A stretch of 64,000 nucleotides of DNA from Pseudogracilibacillus sp037072025 (GCF_037072025.1 NZ_JAXHDD010000020.1:4230-68229); one strand, 5' to 3'; counted from the first letter of the stretch, positions 43,713 through 53,610 are shown. The notes: a model not told the origin generated them from the letters alone. Numbers and translations: made by a program.

Positions 43713-44441
43713 TCATTCTTGCAAAAAACCTTTTGACTGAATAAATTCTTTCATATGAGCTCGTCTTTTGTTCGGCCAGAAATCTGCCATTGTCTCCGTC
43801 CAGGTCATATCCTTTTTATTTCTAGTTCTGCGTTTATAGTATTCATTAAAAACCTTATCATATGCAATGAGCTGTTCATTTTGCTCTGTCTCATCATATT
43901 GATCAATATGAATGATAGACTCTACCGGCATTCTTGGTTTAACCTCATTTTCTTGATCGGGAACACCGACGGTCATTCCAAAAAGAGGTATGACATAATC
44001 TGGTAACTTGAATAATTCACTAATCTCTTTCGGATTATTTCGGACTCCTCCAATATAACAAATGCCATAGCCTTCTGATTCAGCGGCAACTACAAAGTTT
44101 TGCGCTAAAAGTGCGGTATCAATTACAGCAACCAAAAAGTCTTCCACTGTATCCCCAATAATATCTTTATCGTGTAATTGAACTGCTTTTTGTCCCCGCT
44201 TTAAATCAGCACAGAACAACAACGATAATGCCGCAGTTTCAAATTGGCGTTCATTCTTGGAAAGCTTACCCAATGCTTCAACTTTTGCAGGATCCTTTAC
44301 TTGAATAACAGAGTAAGCTTGGACAAAATGAGAACTCGCTGCATGTTGAGCAGCATGTAATAACTCTTTAAATTTTTCATCAGAGATTGGTATATTCTTG
44401 TATTTTCTAATTGATATGTGAGATTTCAGTAGGTCAAGCAT
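43713..44441 (-). CDS. NfrA/NfsA-type FMN nitroreductase
   Basis: A 242-residue nitroreductase-family protein. The start MLDLLKSHISIRKYKNIPIS is typical, with the FMN-contacting SIRKYK and HAASSHFVQ blocks; later come GYGICYIGGVRNNPKEI and PLFGMTVGVPDQENEVKPRMP, characteristic of NAD(P)H-dependent flavin/nitro reductases such as B. subtilis NfrA. It reduces FMN, nitro compounds or quinones in the cytosol. ATG 44441 has AAAGGA nine bases upstream. A single-gene unit. Confidence 0.88.
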   Translation of the reverse strand: MLDLLKSHISIRKYKNIPISDEKFKELLHAAQHAASSHFVQAYSVIQVKDPAKVEALGKLSKNERQFETAALSLLFCADLKRGQKAVQLHDKDIIGDTVEDFLVAVIDTALLAQNFVVAAESEGYGICYIGGVRNNPKEISELFKLPDYVIPLFGMTVGVPDQENEVKPRMPVESIIHIDQYDETEQNEQLIAYDKVFNEYYKRRTRNKKDMTWTETMADFWPNKRRAHMKEFIQSKGFLQE

Positions 44442-44692
44442 ATGTATCAATCCTTTACTAAAAATTCTTTCATTCCACCATATATCATAGCATATCTAAA
44501 AATGTTATTTAAAAACAGATCAGATTTAAATGAGGCGATCAAACAAAAAGAACAACGGAAAATGCATAGTTGACTTCGAAGATACCGACTAGGTTCGCCT
44601 ACATATAGCCATTCGTTAAGATTTCAAGTCGTTCAATAATATACAGAGTTATGTCGCACGAAAAAGAACAATACGATTTTTCAAAAGCAGTA

Positions 44693-44746
44693 AAAAGGAG
44701 AATCCGAACTAATACAAATTTGAAGATTGTATAGTTTAGATTCTCC
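44693..44746 (-). terminator. Terminator of the kamA-type gene
   Basis: A long imperfect hairpin, AGGAGAATC with GATTCTCCT at the base and AACTAATACAA with TTGTATAGTT above, followed on the minus strand by TTTTT. Confidence 0.75.
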
Positions 44747-44784
44747 TATGCCTAATTTCCTTTATTAAAATTAATTGGTTTTGT

Positions 44785-45966
44785 TCAACTGCTCTTCCGA
44801 CGACGTCTGCGTCGCTCTGGCATATCACTCATTTTATTTACAGACACTACTTCTTCAACTTTTTTCTCTGGTCGATCCCAGTACAGTTCATTTCCTGGTA
44901 AGTCATCGAACCAAGCTGCATCTTTTGGACAATCTAAGACCATAAATTTACCGTAGTTTCCATCGCGTGACTGGTGGAATTTTAAATATGCCTTTCCATC
45001 TTCAATCGCCAATATTTCTACTTTACCCGCTGTATGGCTCATTGACAGTCGAACTCTTTTTCCGAGTCCAGACGTTTTTGCTTTAGCGCCTTCAACAATA
45101 TTATAAGCTTCTTCTAACGTTAATACAAAATCTTCATTTCCTCTGACTGGACGATTGATAAAGAAATAATAAGGGGTAACTCCAGCCCATGATAGTTTGT
45201 CCATTAATTCTCCCAATACATCCGGATCATCGTTAATTCCTTTTAATACCGGAGTTTGGTTAACGACAATTGCTCCAGCATCATGTAATGCTTGGAATCC
45301 TTTATATGCTTCTTCTGTTATTTCACGCGGGTGATTCACATGTGCCATTATATATATACGTTTATCTTTTGTAGAGTGTTTGCGGATGACATCGAGCAAT
45401 TCTTGGTCTTCATAAATGCGCATTGGGTTAAAAACAGGTAATTTGGAGCCAACGCGGATAATCTTAACATGATCGATTTCACGGAGACGTGTGAAAATCA
45501 TATCTAATCTTCTTGCAGCTAAAATGAGAGGGTCTCCACCAGTGAGTAAAACATTATTGATTTCTGGGTGTTCACTAATGTACTTAATTCCCGGATCCAC
45601 ATCGATCATTGCTTCTTTAACATCATTTCTAAAAAGGCGTTTTCTAAAACAATATCTGCAATATGCCCCACATACTTCAGAACAAACTAACAGAGCAGTA
45701 GTCGTATACTTATGTTGGCAACCAGGAACAACATAGTTTGTATCTTCATCAGAAGCATCCCAGCGACCGTAATCTGCTAATTCATTTGTATTTGGGATAA
45801 CTAGCTTCTTAATTGGATCATTTGGATCTTCCCAATCAATTAAACCTAAATAATAATCATTTACCCGAAAGACAAACTTGTCTGTAATCGCTTTTAATTT
45901 TTCACGCTCTGATTCAGGTATTTGTGTAATTTGATCAATGTCCGTAATATACCTTGGTAGTGCCAT
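44785..45966 (-). CDS. kamA: KamA-family radical SAM aminomutase
   Basis: A 393-residue radical SAM protein. The iron-sulfur motif is CGAYCRYCF (CxxxCxxC) near residue 100; GGDPLIL is the SAM-binding GGE-like motif, and MSHTAGKVEIL near residue 325 holds the candidate PLP lysine. Such enzymes convert L-lysine to beta-lysine, or act on other lysines/glutamate. It is about 80 residues shorter than B. subtilis KamA (471), so the lysine specificity is not certain. The C-terminus ends in a run of six Arg (PERRRRRRKSS). ATG behind GGAGGAGATTGATTC. Confidence 0.87.
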   Translation of the reverse strand: MALPRYITDIDQITQIPESEREKLKAITDKFVFRVNDYYLGLIDWEDPNDPIKKLVIPNTNELADYGRWDASDEDTNYVVPGCQHKYTTTALLVCSEVCGAYCRYCFRKRLFRNDVKEAMIDVDPGIKYISEHPEINNVLLTGGDPLILAARRLDMIFTRLREIDHVKIIRVGSKLPVFNPMRIYEDQELLDVIRKHSTKDKRIYIMAHVNHPREITEEAYKGFQALHDAGAIVVNQTPVLKGINDDPDVLGELMDKLSWAGVTPYYFFINRPVRGNEDFVLTLEEAYNIVEGAKAKTSGLGKRVRLSMSHTAGKVEILAIEDGKAYLKFHQSRDGNYGKFMVLDCPKDAAWFDDLPGNELYWDRPEKKVEEVVSVNKMSDMPERRRRRRKSS

Positions 45967-46451
45967 GAATCAATCTCCTCCATCGATTAATTTTGTTAGC
46001 GACAATTTGTCGCAAATATATCTGATCTTTGACAAAAGATTGGTAGATATCTTTTAATCTATAAATCTTTAAGATCAAGTAAAGAAACAAAATATTACAA
46101 GTCCTTATTATGAACATAACATATAATGACAGATTGTTCAAACGAGCTTTTGATTTTTTACATATTCGACATAACTTTGTCAAAAATACTCAACCAAAAG
46201 GGTATAAGACATTTAAGTGTGTATTCTACATTTTTAATAATTCATGTTATTTCGATTATAAATAATGTTTTCAGATCCCATACATTGAAGTACATCCTGC
46301 TATTGCTATATGAATTAGTGACATCCCCCCTTACGATTTTAGCGTAACTGATCGCTTATTATGACAATACATTTTTACTAGTGGGGAATGTGCACTATTA
46401 AGATGCGGCTTTTTATAAAAATTGGTCTATCCTAGCCTCCCTGAACACTCC
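45967..46451. other. 485-bp intergenic region upstream of kamA
   Basis: No gene is supported. Besides the palindrome at 45999-46013 it holds AT-rich sequence with short spurious frames. I see no clear terminator for the symporter gene that ends at 46452. Confidence 0.4.
45999..46013. promoter_or_regulatory. 15-bp perfect palindrome in the kamA leader
   Basis: GCGACAATTTGTCGC (7+1+7) lies 33-47 bases upstream of the kamA ATG. It could be an operator or a leader hairpin. Confidence 0.5.
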
Positions 46452-47681
46452 TTATTCCACTTCTGCTACTTCTATCCATTCTTTCCCATCTAAATGTCTC
46501 GTCACTACCATACTCGCCACGGTATCACCAGTTGAGTTTACCATCGTAGCGGGCGGATCCACAACAACACCAATAGCTGAAATAATCGGTAATGCTTGAA
46601 TCGGTAGTCCATATAAAGTTACAATCATCATTTCGCCAATAAAACCGCCACCGGGAATTCCACTCATTACAATACCGGATAATAAACAAATTCCAATTGC
46701 TGTAATGAATGTGCCAATCCCTGAAAAGTCCATATTAAATACTCCAAATACAAAAGCAATTTTTAACATGGCAGATAAACAAGACCCGTCCATATGAATA
46801 GTTGCACCAAGTGGTAAAACTGTCTCTCGAATATCCTTTGGCACACCGATTCGCTTCGCTGCCTGTAAATTCACTGGCAACGTTGCTACACTACTTCCAG
46901 TTCCTAGTGCTGTTGCCGCAGGAGCAAGTATATTTTTCCAAAAACGGATGATTCCTTCTTTTCCACCAGCAATAAAAGCATATAATGTAAATCCAATAAA
47001 GAAATACAAGATGGAAACAGGATAATAAATAATAATTGCTTTTGCATAATCGCCAATCAACGCAGTTCCAAATTCACCGATTAGGGAGGCAAAATAAGCA
47101 CCTAATCCGATTGGAGCATAATACATGATAATTTGTACCACTTTCATAAAGACTTCGGAACCACCGGATAAAAATTTAGCAAATGGCCTTCCCTGCTCCC
47201 CCACTAATCCGGTCGATACACCAACAAGAACGGAGAAAATTATTAAAGCAAGCATATTTGACCTCGAAAATAAATCGACAAACTCTGGTACTGTAAATGT
47301 ATTTACGAGCTGTTCTGATAATGTAACACTTTCTACATCGTCCGGAGTTTCTAAAGGAATATCAACGCCTCCACCTGGAGAAAAGATAAGTATTGCCAGT
47401 AACATAAATACGGATGCGATAATACCTGTCAAAATAAAAACCGTCATCATCGAGCCCATTATTTTCCCTAGTCTTTTCATACTATCCATATTAGCAATTG
47501 CTGATGAAATAGAAAAAAAGACTAGAGGAATAACTACCATAAATAATAAATTAATAAAAATATCCCCAAAAGGTTTAATGACGTTAGCTTTTTCACCAAA
47601 TACTAAACCAATAATAGAGCCTATAATAATAGATGTTAATAAAATAATAGGAAACCGGTAAGCTTGAAATTTATCTTTCAT
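46452..47681 (-). CDS. Dicarboxylate/amino acid:cation symporter (DAACS, GltP-like)
   Basis: A 409-residue transporter with about eight membrane segments and two hairpin loops. Signature regions are the Ser-rich ATALGTGSSVATLPV of hairpin 1 and the region VVDPPATMVNSTGDTVASMVV near the C-terminus, in place of the usual NMDG/D-rich TM7-8 block; the TM7 block here is LGATIHMDGSCLSAMLKIAFVF. It imports glutamate, aspartate or C4-dicarboxylates with Na+ or H+. Start ATG 47681 behind GAGGAGTAGTGAAT. It follows dapF by 33 bases, so probably one operon. Confidence 0.9.
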   Translation of the reverse strand: MKDKFQAYRFPIILLTSIIIGSIIGLVFGEKANVIKPFGDIFINLLFMVVIPLVFFSISSAIANMDSMKRLGKIMGSMMTVFILTGIIASVFMLLAILIFSPGGGVDIPLETPDDVESVTLSEQLVNTFTVPEFVDLFSRSNMLALIIFSVLVGVSTGLVGEQGRPFAKFLSGGSEVFMKVVQIIMYYAPIGLGAYFASLIGEFGTALIGDYAKAIIIYYPVSILYFFIGFTLYAFIAGGKEGIIRFWKNILAPAATALGTGSSVATLPVNLQAAKRIGVPKDIRETVLPLGATIHMDGSCLSAMLKIAFVFGVFNMDFSGIGTFITAIGICLLSGIVMSGIPGGGFIGEMMIVTLYGLPIQALPIISAIGVVVDPPATMVNSTGDTVASMVVTRHLDGKEWIEVAEVE

Positions 47682-47714
47682 ATTCACTACTCCTCGCAAT
47701 AATTTCGTATTTTT

Positions 47715-48542
47715 TTAAAAACTTTCGTTAATCGTCCCTTCATAAACAATAACCGCATTGCCGGTTAGTGAAATATGTTCAATCCTATCTTGATCGATAG
47801 TAAAATCAATCATCAGATCACCTCCCCTTGTTCGGACTTGGACAGGTGATTTAGTTTTATGTACAACTGAAGAAATAATTGCCGAGGCAGTTGCCCCTGA
47901 TCCACACGCCATCGTTTCCTCCTCCACCCCTCTTTCATATGTCCTCACACTAATTTGATGTTTGTTATCAATTTGAACAACATTTACATTTGTCCCTTTC
48001 GGAAAGTTTTTATGGTTTCTTATCCGACTTGCCCACGAAGTAAAATTTTCATCACTTATCTGGAATATTTTTTCTTCATGAACAATTGTATGAGGAACAC
48101 CGACAGAACCGAAATGATAAAATACCTCTTCTCTGTCCAGTAACAATGTTTGATTAAACAAAAAATCTTTAATATCAATTGGGGGAAAAAAGATTTTTAC
48201 ATCTCCATCCTCCAAAATTTTCGCTTTATACTTACCATCTAACGTATCAAACAACATATTTTTCTGAGCGATCCCGTTTACATATGCAAACCGAGCAATA
48301 CAACGAGCGCCATTTCCACACATCTCTCCTTCTGATCCATCGGCATTAAAATAACGTAAGGTAAAATCAGCTGTTTTGGATTTTTCCACGAACATGACCC
48401 CATTTGCACCAATGTTAAATTTCCTTTCACATATCCTTTTAATAAATTGGGGTAGGTTGTTATTTTTCAAAATAGTCTTGCGGTTGTCAAATATAATAAA
48501 ATCATTCCCACAACCGTGCATCTTTGTAAAATTTAGTTTCAC
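47715..48542 (-). CDS. dapF: DapF, diaminopimelate epimerase
   Basis: A 275-residue cofactor-independent epimerase that converts LL- to meso-diaminopimelate for lysine and peptidoglycan. Both catalytic cysteines are present, in GEMCGNGARC near residue 78 and TMACGSGATAS near 218. The N-terminus FTKMHGCGNDFIIFDN is typical. ATG behind AGGAGGTCAATGT. It is divergent from prkA, with about 180 bases between the starts. Confidence 0.95.
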   Translation of the reverse strand: MKLNFTKMHGCGNDFIIFDNRKTILKNNNLPQFIKRICERKFNIGANGVMFVEKSKTADFTLRYFNADGSEGEMCGNGARCIARFAYVNGIAQKNMLFDTLDGKYKAKILEDGDVKIFFPPIDIKDFLFNQTLLLDREEVFYHFGSVGVPHTIVHEEKIFQISDENFTSWASRIRNHKNFPKGTNVNVVQIDNKHQISVRTYERGVEEETMACGSGATASAIISSVVHKTKSPVQVRTRGGDLMIDFTIDQDRIEHISLTGNAVIVYEGTINESF

Positions 48543-48719
48543 ATTGACCTCCTAAAAATGTTTATTTATTTTATTGTACATCCCTAAGACCACCAAAACA
48601 ATTATATTTTAGGAAGATTAATACTATTTTCATTGATTATAAGAAAGCTACATACTTGCATCAATACCTTTCCTTTTGCATAAGCTGTATAAACCTCGAT
48701 TGGGTGGAGGGATTAAAAA

Positions 48720-50615
48720 ATGGATATTTTAAATAAGCTAAAAAGTCACCGTGAAGAAGAAGAGAGGTTAAAATGGGAAGGTACTTTTGCTGAATATTTA
48801 GATATTGTTAAACAGCAGCCCGAGGTTGCACAAACTGCACACTCACGAGTTTACAATATGATTAAAAGTGCCGGAATCACTGAAAAAGATGGTGTGAAAT
48901 CATACAATTTTTTTGGCGAAGAAATTTTTGGACTTGAAGATGCTATGGAAAAACTAGTAGAAGAATATTTGCATCCAGCGGCCAAAAGACTTGATGTAAA
49001 AAAACGAATTCTTTTACTGATGGGACCGGTAAGTGGTGGGAAGTCAACCATTGTAACACTATTAAAACGAGGCCTTGAAAACTATACACGAACGGACGAA
49101 GGTGCTGTTTATGCAATTAAAGGTTGCCCGATGCATGAAGACCCGCTTCATCTCATTCCAAATCATTTGCGGGATGATTTTTATGAAGAATATGGTATTA
49201 AAATTGAAGGAAGTTTATCCCCTTTAAATACGATGCGCTTAGAAACAGAGTATAATGGACGAATTGAAGATGTCATGGTTGAAAGGATTTTCTTTTCAGA
49301 AGACAAACGAGTTGGCATTGGAACGTTCAGTCCATCAGATCCGAAATCTCAAGATATTGCCGATTTAACTGGAAGTATCGATTTTTCTACAATAGCGGAA
49401 TATGGTTCAGAATCAGACCCTAGAGCATATCGTTTTGACGGAGAATTAAATAAAGCAAATCGAGGAATGATGGAATTTCAAGAAATGTTAAAATGTGACG
49501 AAAAATTTTTATGGCATTTATTATCTTTAACCCAAGAAGGAAACTTTAAAGCAGGTAGATTTGCGCTCATTTCAGCAGATGAACTTATCGTTGCACATAC
49601 GAACGAAGCAGAATATCGAACATTTATTTCCAATAAAAAAAATGAAGCTCTTCACTCTAGAATAATTGTGATGCCGATTCCTTATAACTTAAAAGTTAGT
49701 GATGAAGAACGCATTTACAAAAAAATGATTCGACAAAGTGACATGAAAGATATTCATATTGCCCCACATGCATTAAAAGTAGCAGCTATTTTTTCGGTGT
49801 TAACTAGACTGAAAAAACCTAAAAAACAAGGAATTGACTTAATTAAAAAAATGCGTTTATATGACGGCGAAAATATTGAAGATGGGAATAAAATCAATGT
49901 AGACGAATTGAAAAATGAATTTCCAGATGAAGGGCTCACCGGTATTGACCCTCGTTATGTTATTAATCGGATTTCTTCAGCTATCATCAGAAAAGAAGTA
50001 AAATCAATAAATGCTCTTGATGTTTTACGTTCTTTAAAAGAAGGATTGGATCAGCACCCTTCTATTACGCAGGAGGATAAGGAAGAATATTTAAATTACA
50101 TTGCTGTAGCCAGAAAGGAATACGATGAAATTGCCAAGAAGGAAGTACAAAAAGCATTCGTCTACTCCTACGAAGAATCGGCAAAAACATTGATGGACAA
50201 TTATCTCGATAATGTTGAAGCATACTGTAACAACAATAAATTGAAGGACCCTTTAACCGGAGAAGAAATGAGTCCAAATGAAAAATTAATGCGTTCCATT
50301 GAAGAACAAATTGGGATTTCAGAAAATGCTAAAAAAGCTTTCCGTGAAGAAATTTTAATTCGAATTTCTGTCTTTGCTAGAAAAGGTAAAAAGTTTGATT
50401 ATAATTCCCATCAACGATTAAAAGAAGCGATTCAGAAAAAATTATTTGCTGATCTAAAAGATGTCGTTAAAATAACGACAACATCTAAAACTCCTGATGA
50501 GTCACAGCTAAAGAAAATTAATGAAGTAATTGCAAGACTAATAGATGAACATGGGTACAACTCCGTCTCGGCCAATGAACTATTGCAGTATGTTGGAAGT
50601 TTATTAAATCGGTAA
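48720..50615 (+). CDS. prkA: PrkA, serine protein kinase/AAA+ protease of sporulation
   Basis: A 631-residue PrkA. Residues 1-370 form an AAA domain with Walker A MGPVSGGKST near residue 101 and GCPMHEDPLHLIP; the C-terminal kinase-like domain holds QKAFVYSYEESAKTLMDNYLDN and the FRKGKKFDY-like RKGKKFDYNSH block. In Bacillus, PrkA is made in the mother cell under sigma-E and influences sporulation; kinase and protease activities have been described. It heads prkA-yhbH-spoVR. ATG behind GGAGGGATTAAAAA. Confidence 0.95.
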   Translation: MDILNKLKSHREEEERLKWEGTFAEYLDIVKQQPEVAQTAHSRVYNMIKSAGITEKDGVKSYNFFGEEIFGLEDAMEKLVEEYLHPAAKRLDVKKRILLLMGPVSGGKSTIVTLLKRGLENYTRTDEGAVYAIKGCPMHEDPLHLIPNHLRDDFYEEYGIKIEGSLSPLNTMRLETEYNGRIEDVMVERIFFSEDKRVGIGTFSPSDPKSQDIADLTGSIDFSTIAEYGSESDPRAYRFDGELNKANRGMMEFQEMLKCDEKFLWHLLSLTQEGNFKAGRFALISADELIVAHTNEAEYRTFISNKKNEALHSRIIVMPIPYNLKVSDEERIYKKMIRQSDMKDIHIAPHALKVAAIFSVLTRLKKPKKQGIDLIKKMRLYDGENIEDGNKINVDELKNEFPDEGLTGIDPRYVINRISSAIIRKEVKSINALDVLRSLKEGLDQHPSITQEDKEEYLNYIAVARKEYDEIAKKEVQKAFVYSYEESAKTLMDNYLDNVEAYCNNNKLKDPLTGEEMSPNEKLMRSIEEQIGISENAKKAFREEILIRISVFARKGKKFDYNSHQRLKEAIQKKLFADLKDVVKITTTSKTPDESQLKKINEVIARLIDEHGYNSVSANELLQYVGSLLNR

Positions 50616-50621
50616 CATGAC

Positions 50622-50665
50622 AGAAAAACAAGGCTGATTCGTAACGAAGTCTTGTTTTTCTTTTT
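50622..50665 (+). terminator. Terminator of prkA
   Basis: AGAAAAACAAG (50622-50632) pairs with CTTGTTTTTCT (50651-50661), with an 18-base loop and following TTTT. Confidence 0.8.
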
Positions 50666-50688
50666 ACTTTCGTAGATAGATGTTTATT

Positions 50689-50718
50689 GACAATAAATTC
50701 ATTCCCAATGCATAGAAT
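50689..50718 (+). promoter_or_regulatory. Sigma-E-like promoter of yhbH
   Basis: GACAATAA, 14 bases, CATAGAAT. Compared with the sigma-E pattern (about GKCATATT, 13-15 bases, CATACAMT) the -10 is a close fit and the -35 is moderate. It lies 35 bases before the yhbH start. Confidence 0.45.
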
Positions 50719-50752
50719 ATAACAACTTATTAATAGTAGGAGGGAGAAAAAA

Positions 50753-51922
50753 ATGGATGAAAAAGATAATTTTGTCATCTCCCAAGAAAACTGGTCCCTC
50801 CACCGTAAAGGGTATCAAGACCAGCAACGTCACATGGATAAAGTAAAAGATGCGATTAAAAATAACTTACCAGATTTGATTAGTGAAGAAAGCATTGTTA
50901 CATCAGACGGTCGAGATATCATTAAAATACCAATCCGTTCTTTAGATGAGTATAAAATACGATATAATCATGAAAAATCTAAACACGTTGGTCAAGGAGA
51001 TGGAGACAGCAATATTGGAGACGTTGTAGCTCAAGACCCAGATCAAGCTTCTGGCCAAGGAAGTGGACCAGGTAAAGGTAAAAATGCCGGAGATGAACCT
51101 GGCGTTGATTATTATGAAGCTGAGGTTTCTATTGCGGAAATTGAAGGTATTCTTTTCAATGAATTGGAATTACCAAATTTAAAAGAAAAAGAATCAAATG
51201 AAATTAAAACAAGTAAAATTGAGTTTAATGATGTACGGAAAAAAGGACTAATGGGGAATATCGATAAAAAACGAACGATATTATCAGCATTAAAAAGAAA
51301 CGCAACAGAAGGGAAAGCAACGATCGCACCAATTTCAAACGATGATTTACGTTTTAAAACATGGAATGAAGAAATTAAACATGAATCAAATGCCGTTGTA
51401 CTTGCGATGATGGATACTAGTGGCTCTATGGGAAATTTCGAAAAACATATGTCTAGAAGTTTCTTCTTTTGGATGACTAGATTTCTTCGTACCAAATATG
51501 AATCTGTTGAAATTGCATTTATTGCCCATCATACAAAAGCAAAAGAAGTAACGGAGGAAGAGTTTTTCTATAAAGGCGAAAGCGGTGGAACAATTTGTTC
51601 TTCAGCTTATGAAAAAGCATTAGAGTTAATTGATGATCGATATAGTCCGAGTAGATATAACATTTACCCCTTTCATTTTTCAGATGGCGATAACTTAACA
51701 TCAGATAATCCTAATTGTTTAACGCTTATTGAAGAAATAATGGAGGTCGCAAATATGTTCGGATATGGAGAGGTAAATGCTTATAGAAGATATTCTACTT
51801 TAATGAGTGCCTATCGTAGGATCGATAACCCAAAGTTCAGACATTATATTTTAAAGGAAAAACAGGATGTATACCATGCCTTAAAAAGTTTCTTTCGTAA
51901 AGAAGAAGTTACTGCTAATTGA
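50753..51922 (+). CDS. yhbH: YhbH, DUF444 sporulation protein
   Basis: A 389-residue protein of the UPF0229/YeaH-YhbH family. A basic N-terminus SLHRKGYQDQQRHMDKVKDA is followed by a Gly/Gln-rich linker (GQGSGPGKGKNAG, about residues 80-110) and a von Willebrand A-like domain with the metal site MMDTSGSM near residue 224. In Bacillus and enterobacteria it is encoded with prkA and spoVR and probably works with them. ATG behind AGGAGGGAGAAAAA. Confidence 0.95.
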   Translation: MDEKDNFVISQENWSLHRKGYQDQQRHMDKVKDAIKNNLPDLISEESIVTSDGRDIIKIPIRSLDEYKIRYNHEKSKHVGQGDGDSNIGDVVAQDPDQASGQGSGPGKGKNAGDEPGVDYYEAEVSIAEIEGILFNELELPNLKEKESNEIKTSKIEFNDVRKKGLMGNIDKKRTILSALKRNATEGKATIAPISNDDLRFKTWNEEIKHESNAVVLAMMDTSGSMGNFEKHMSRSFFFWMTRFLRTKYESVEIAFIAHHTKAKEVTEEEFFYKGESGGTICSSAYEKALELIDDRYSPSRYNIYPFHFSDGDNLTSDNPNCLTLIEEIMEVANMFGYGEVNAYRRYSTLMSAYRRIDNPKFRHYILKEKQDVYHALKSFFRKEEVTAN

Positions 51923-51960
51923 TATCATTCACATAAGATCGCTTTTTTTAAGTTGATAAC

Positions 51961-52006
51961 AACTTAGGCTTTCGCCAGCTAATTTAGCGAGAGCCTTAAG
52001 TTTTTT
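51961..52006 (+). terminator. Terminator/attenuator between yhbH and spoVR
   Basis: AACTTAGGCT pairs with AGCCTTAAGTT (one bulge), then six T residues. The spoVR ribosome binding site starts only four bases after the T tract, so spoVR expression depends on read-through or processing here. Confidence 0.7.
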
Positions 52007-52023
52007 ACTAAGGAGGAATACCT

Positions 52024-53436
52024 TTGGATGAAATGAAAGAACTTCACAATGCCATTGAAGAAATCACTGAAATCGCAAAGGGGTTTGGACTGGATTTCTT
52101 TCCCATGCGATATGAAATTTGTCCAGCCGATATCATTTATACATTTGGTGCTTATGGAATGCCTACTAGATTTACCCATTGGAGTTTTGGTAAACAATTT
52201 CACAAAATGAAACTTCATTATGATTTGGGGCTCAGTCAAATTTATGAGCTTGTCATTAACTCAAATCCTTGTTATGCATTTTTACTGGACACAAATAGTT
52301 TAATTCAAAATAAACTAATTATTGCCCATGTACTTGCACATAGTGATTTCTTTAAAAATAATGTTCGTTTTTCCAATACAAGACGTGATATGGTCGACAG
52401 TATGTCAGCAACTGCAGAACGAATTGCTCATTATGAAATGACTCATGGAAAAGATGAAGTGGAAAATTTTCTAGATGCTGTTTTATCCATTCAGGAACAT
52501 ATAGACCCTTCGATTACGAGAGCGAGGTTAAAGCCCGGTCTTGCACCAAATACAGAGGAAACTGTACTGAACCGACCAAAAACGCCTTATGATGATCTCT
52601 GGGAACTTGATAATCAATCTACTGAAAAAATAATCCAAAAAAACGAAAAAAAAATCCCTCCAAAGCCAGAAAAGGATTTACTTTTATTTATTGAAGCGTA
52701 TAGTCGAAACTTAGAAGACTGGCAACGTGATATTTTAACAATGATGCGAGAAGAAATGCTATATTTTTGGTCACAGCTTGAGACAAAAATAATGAATGAA
52801 GGCTGGGCTTCCTATTGGCATCAACGAATTTTACGAGAAATGAATTTAACTCCTGATGAAACAATTGAATTTGCAAAGTTAAATGCTAGTGTCGTGCAAC
52901 CATCTAGAACACAAATAAATCCATACTATCTAGGTTTAAAAATTTTTGAAGACATTGAAAAACGGTATGAAAATCCGACTGAAGAAATGAAACAAATAGG
53001 TGTAAAACCTAATTCTGGTCGGAAGATGATATTTGAAGTAAGAGAAATAGAATCAGATACGTCATTTATTCGCAATTATTTAACGAAAGATCTTGTTAAA
53101 CAAGAAGATATGTACTTATTTCAAAAACAAGGAAATGCATATCGAATTACTGATAAAGACTATGAAGAAATTAGAGAGCAGCTTATTACTGCAAGAGTAA
53201 ATGGTGGATTCCCATATATTTATGTAGAGGATGGAGATTATTTACGGAATGGTGAATTATATCTAGTTCATAGTTATGAAGGTATTGAATTAGATATACC
53301 TTATTTAGAAAATGTTCTTTCTTATATTTACGAATTATGGGGAAGAACAGTTCATATAGAAACTTTTGTAGAAGATAAAAATACACTATTCTCATACAAT
53401 GGAGAAAAACATATGCAACGCAAATTGTATAAATAA
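52024..53436 (+). CDS. spoVR: SpoVR, spore cortex-associated protein
   Basis: A 470-residue SpoVR protein (B. subtilis 468). Family blocks are LDFFPMRYEICPADIIYTFGAYGMPTR split over residues 20-46, FSNTRRDMVDSMSATAERI, EGWASYWHQRILREM and NPYYLGLKIFEDIE. Its biochemical role in cortex formation is unknown. The start is TTG 52024 with AGGAGG seven bases upstream; the next ATG, three codons on, is too far from this site. Confidence 0.95.
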   Translation: MDEMKELHNAIEEITEIAKGFGLDFFPMRYEICPADIIYTFGAYGMPTRFTHWSFGKQFHKMKLHYDLGLSQIYELVINSNPCYAFLLDTNSLIQNKLIIAHVLAHSDFFKNNVRFSNTRRDMVDSMSATAERIAHYEMTHGKDEVENFLDAVLSIQEHIDPSITRARLKPGLAPNTEETVLNRPKTPYDDLWELDNQSTEKIIQKNEKKIPPKPEKDLLLFIEAYSRNLEDWQRDILTMMREEMLYFWSQLETKIMNEGWASYWHQRILREMNLTPDETIEFAKLNASVVQPSRTQINPYYLGLKIFEDIEKRYENPTEEMKQIGVKPNSGRKMIFEVREIESDTSFIRNYLTKDLVKQEDMYLFQKQGNAYRITDKDYEEIREQLITARVNGGFPYIYVEDGDYLRNGELYLVHSYEGIELDIPYLENVLSYIYELWGRTVHIETFVEDKNTLFSYNGEKHMQRKLYK

Positions 53437-53564
53437 AGCTAGAACAAAAATAGTTTAGTTAATTCGTTTACTCAATTATTATTGCAATCATTTCATTTGA
53501 ATCTAAATAAAACCAACCGCTATCGATTATGCAGTTTAGACAAAACTATTGGTCAGTTGAATAA

Positions 53565-53598
53565 AGAAAGAGCCCTTCATCTCAGGCTCTTTCTAAAC
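53565..53598 (+). terminator. Terminator between spoVR and the convergent small gene
   Basis: AGAAAGAGCC (53565-53574) pairs with GGCTCTTTCT (53585-53594) with a 10-base loop. Weak T tracts on both sides suggest bidirectional use. Confidence 0.7.
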
Positions 53599-53610
53599 TA
53601 TTAATTATAA

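Noticed and set aside
45935..46347. Open frames of 73-82 codons around the kamA leader
   Set aside because: No ribosome binding sites, low-complexity AT-rich translations, one overlaps kamA.
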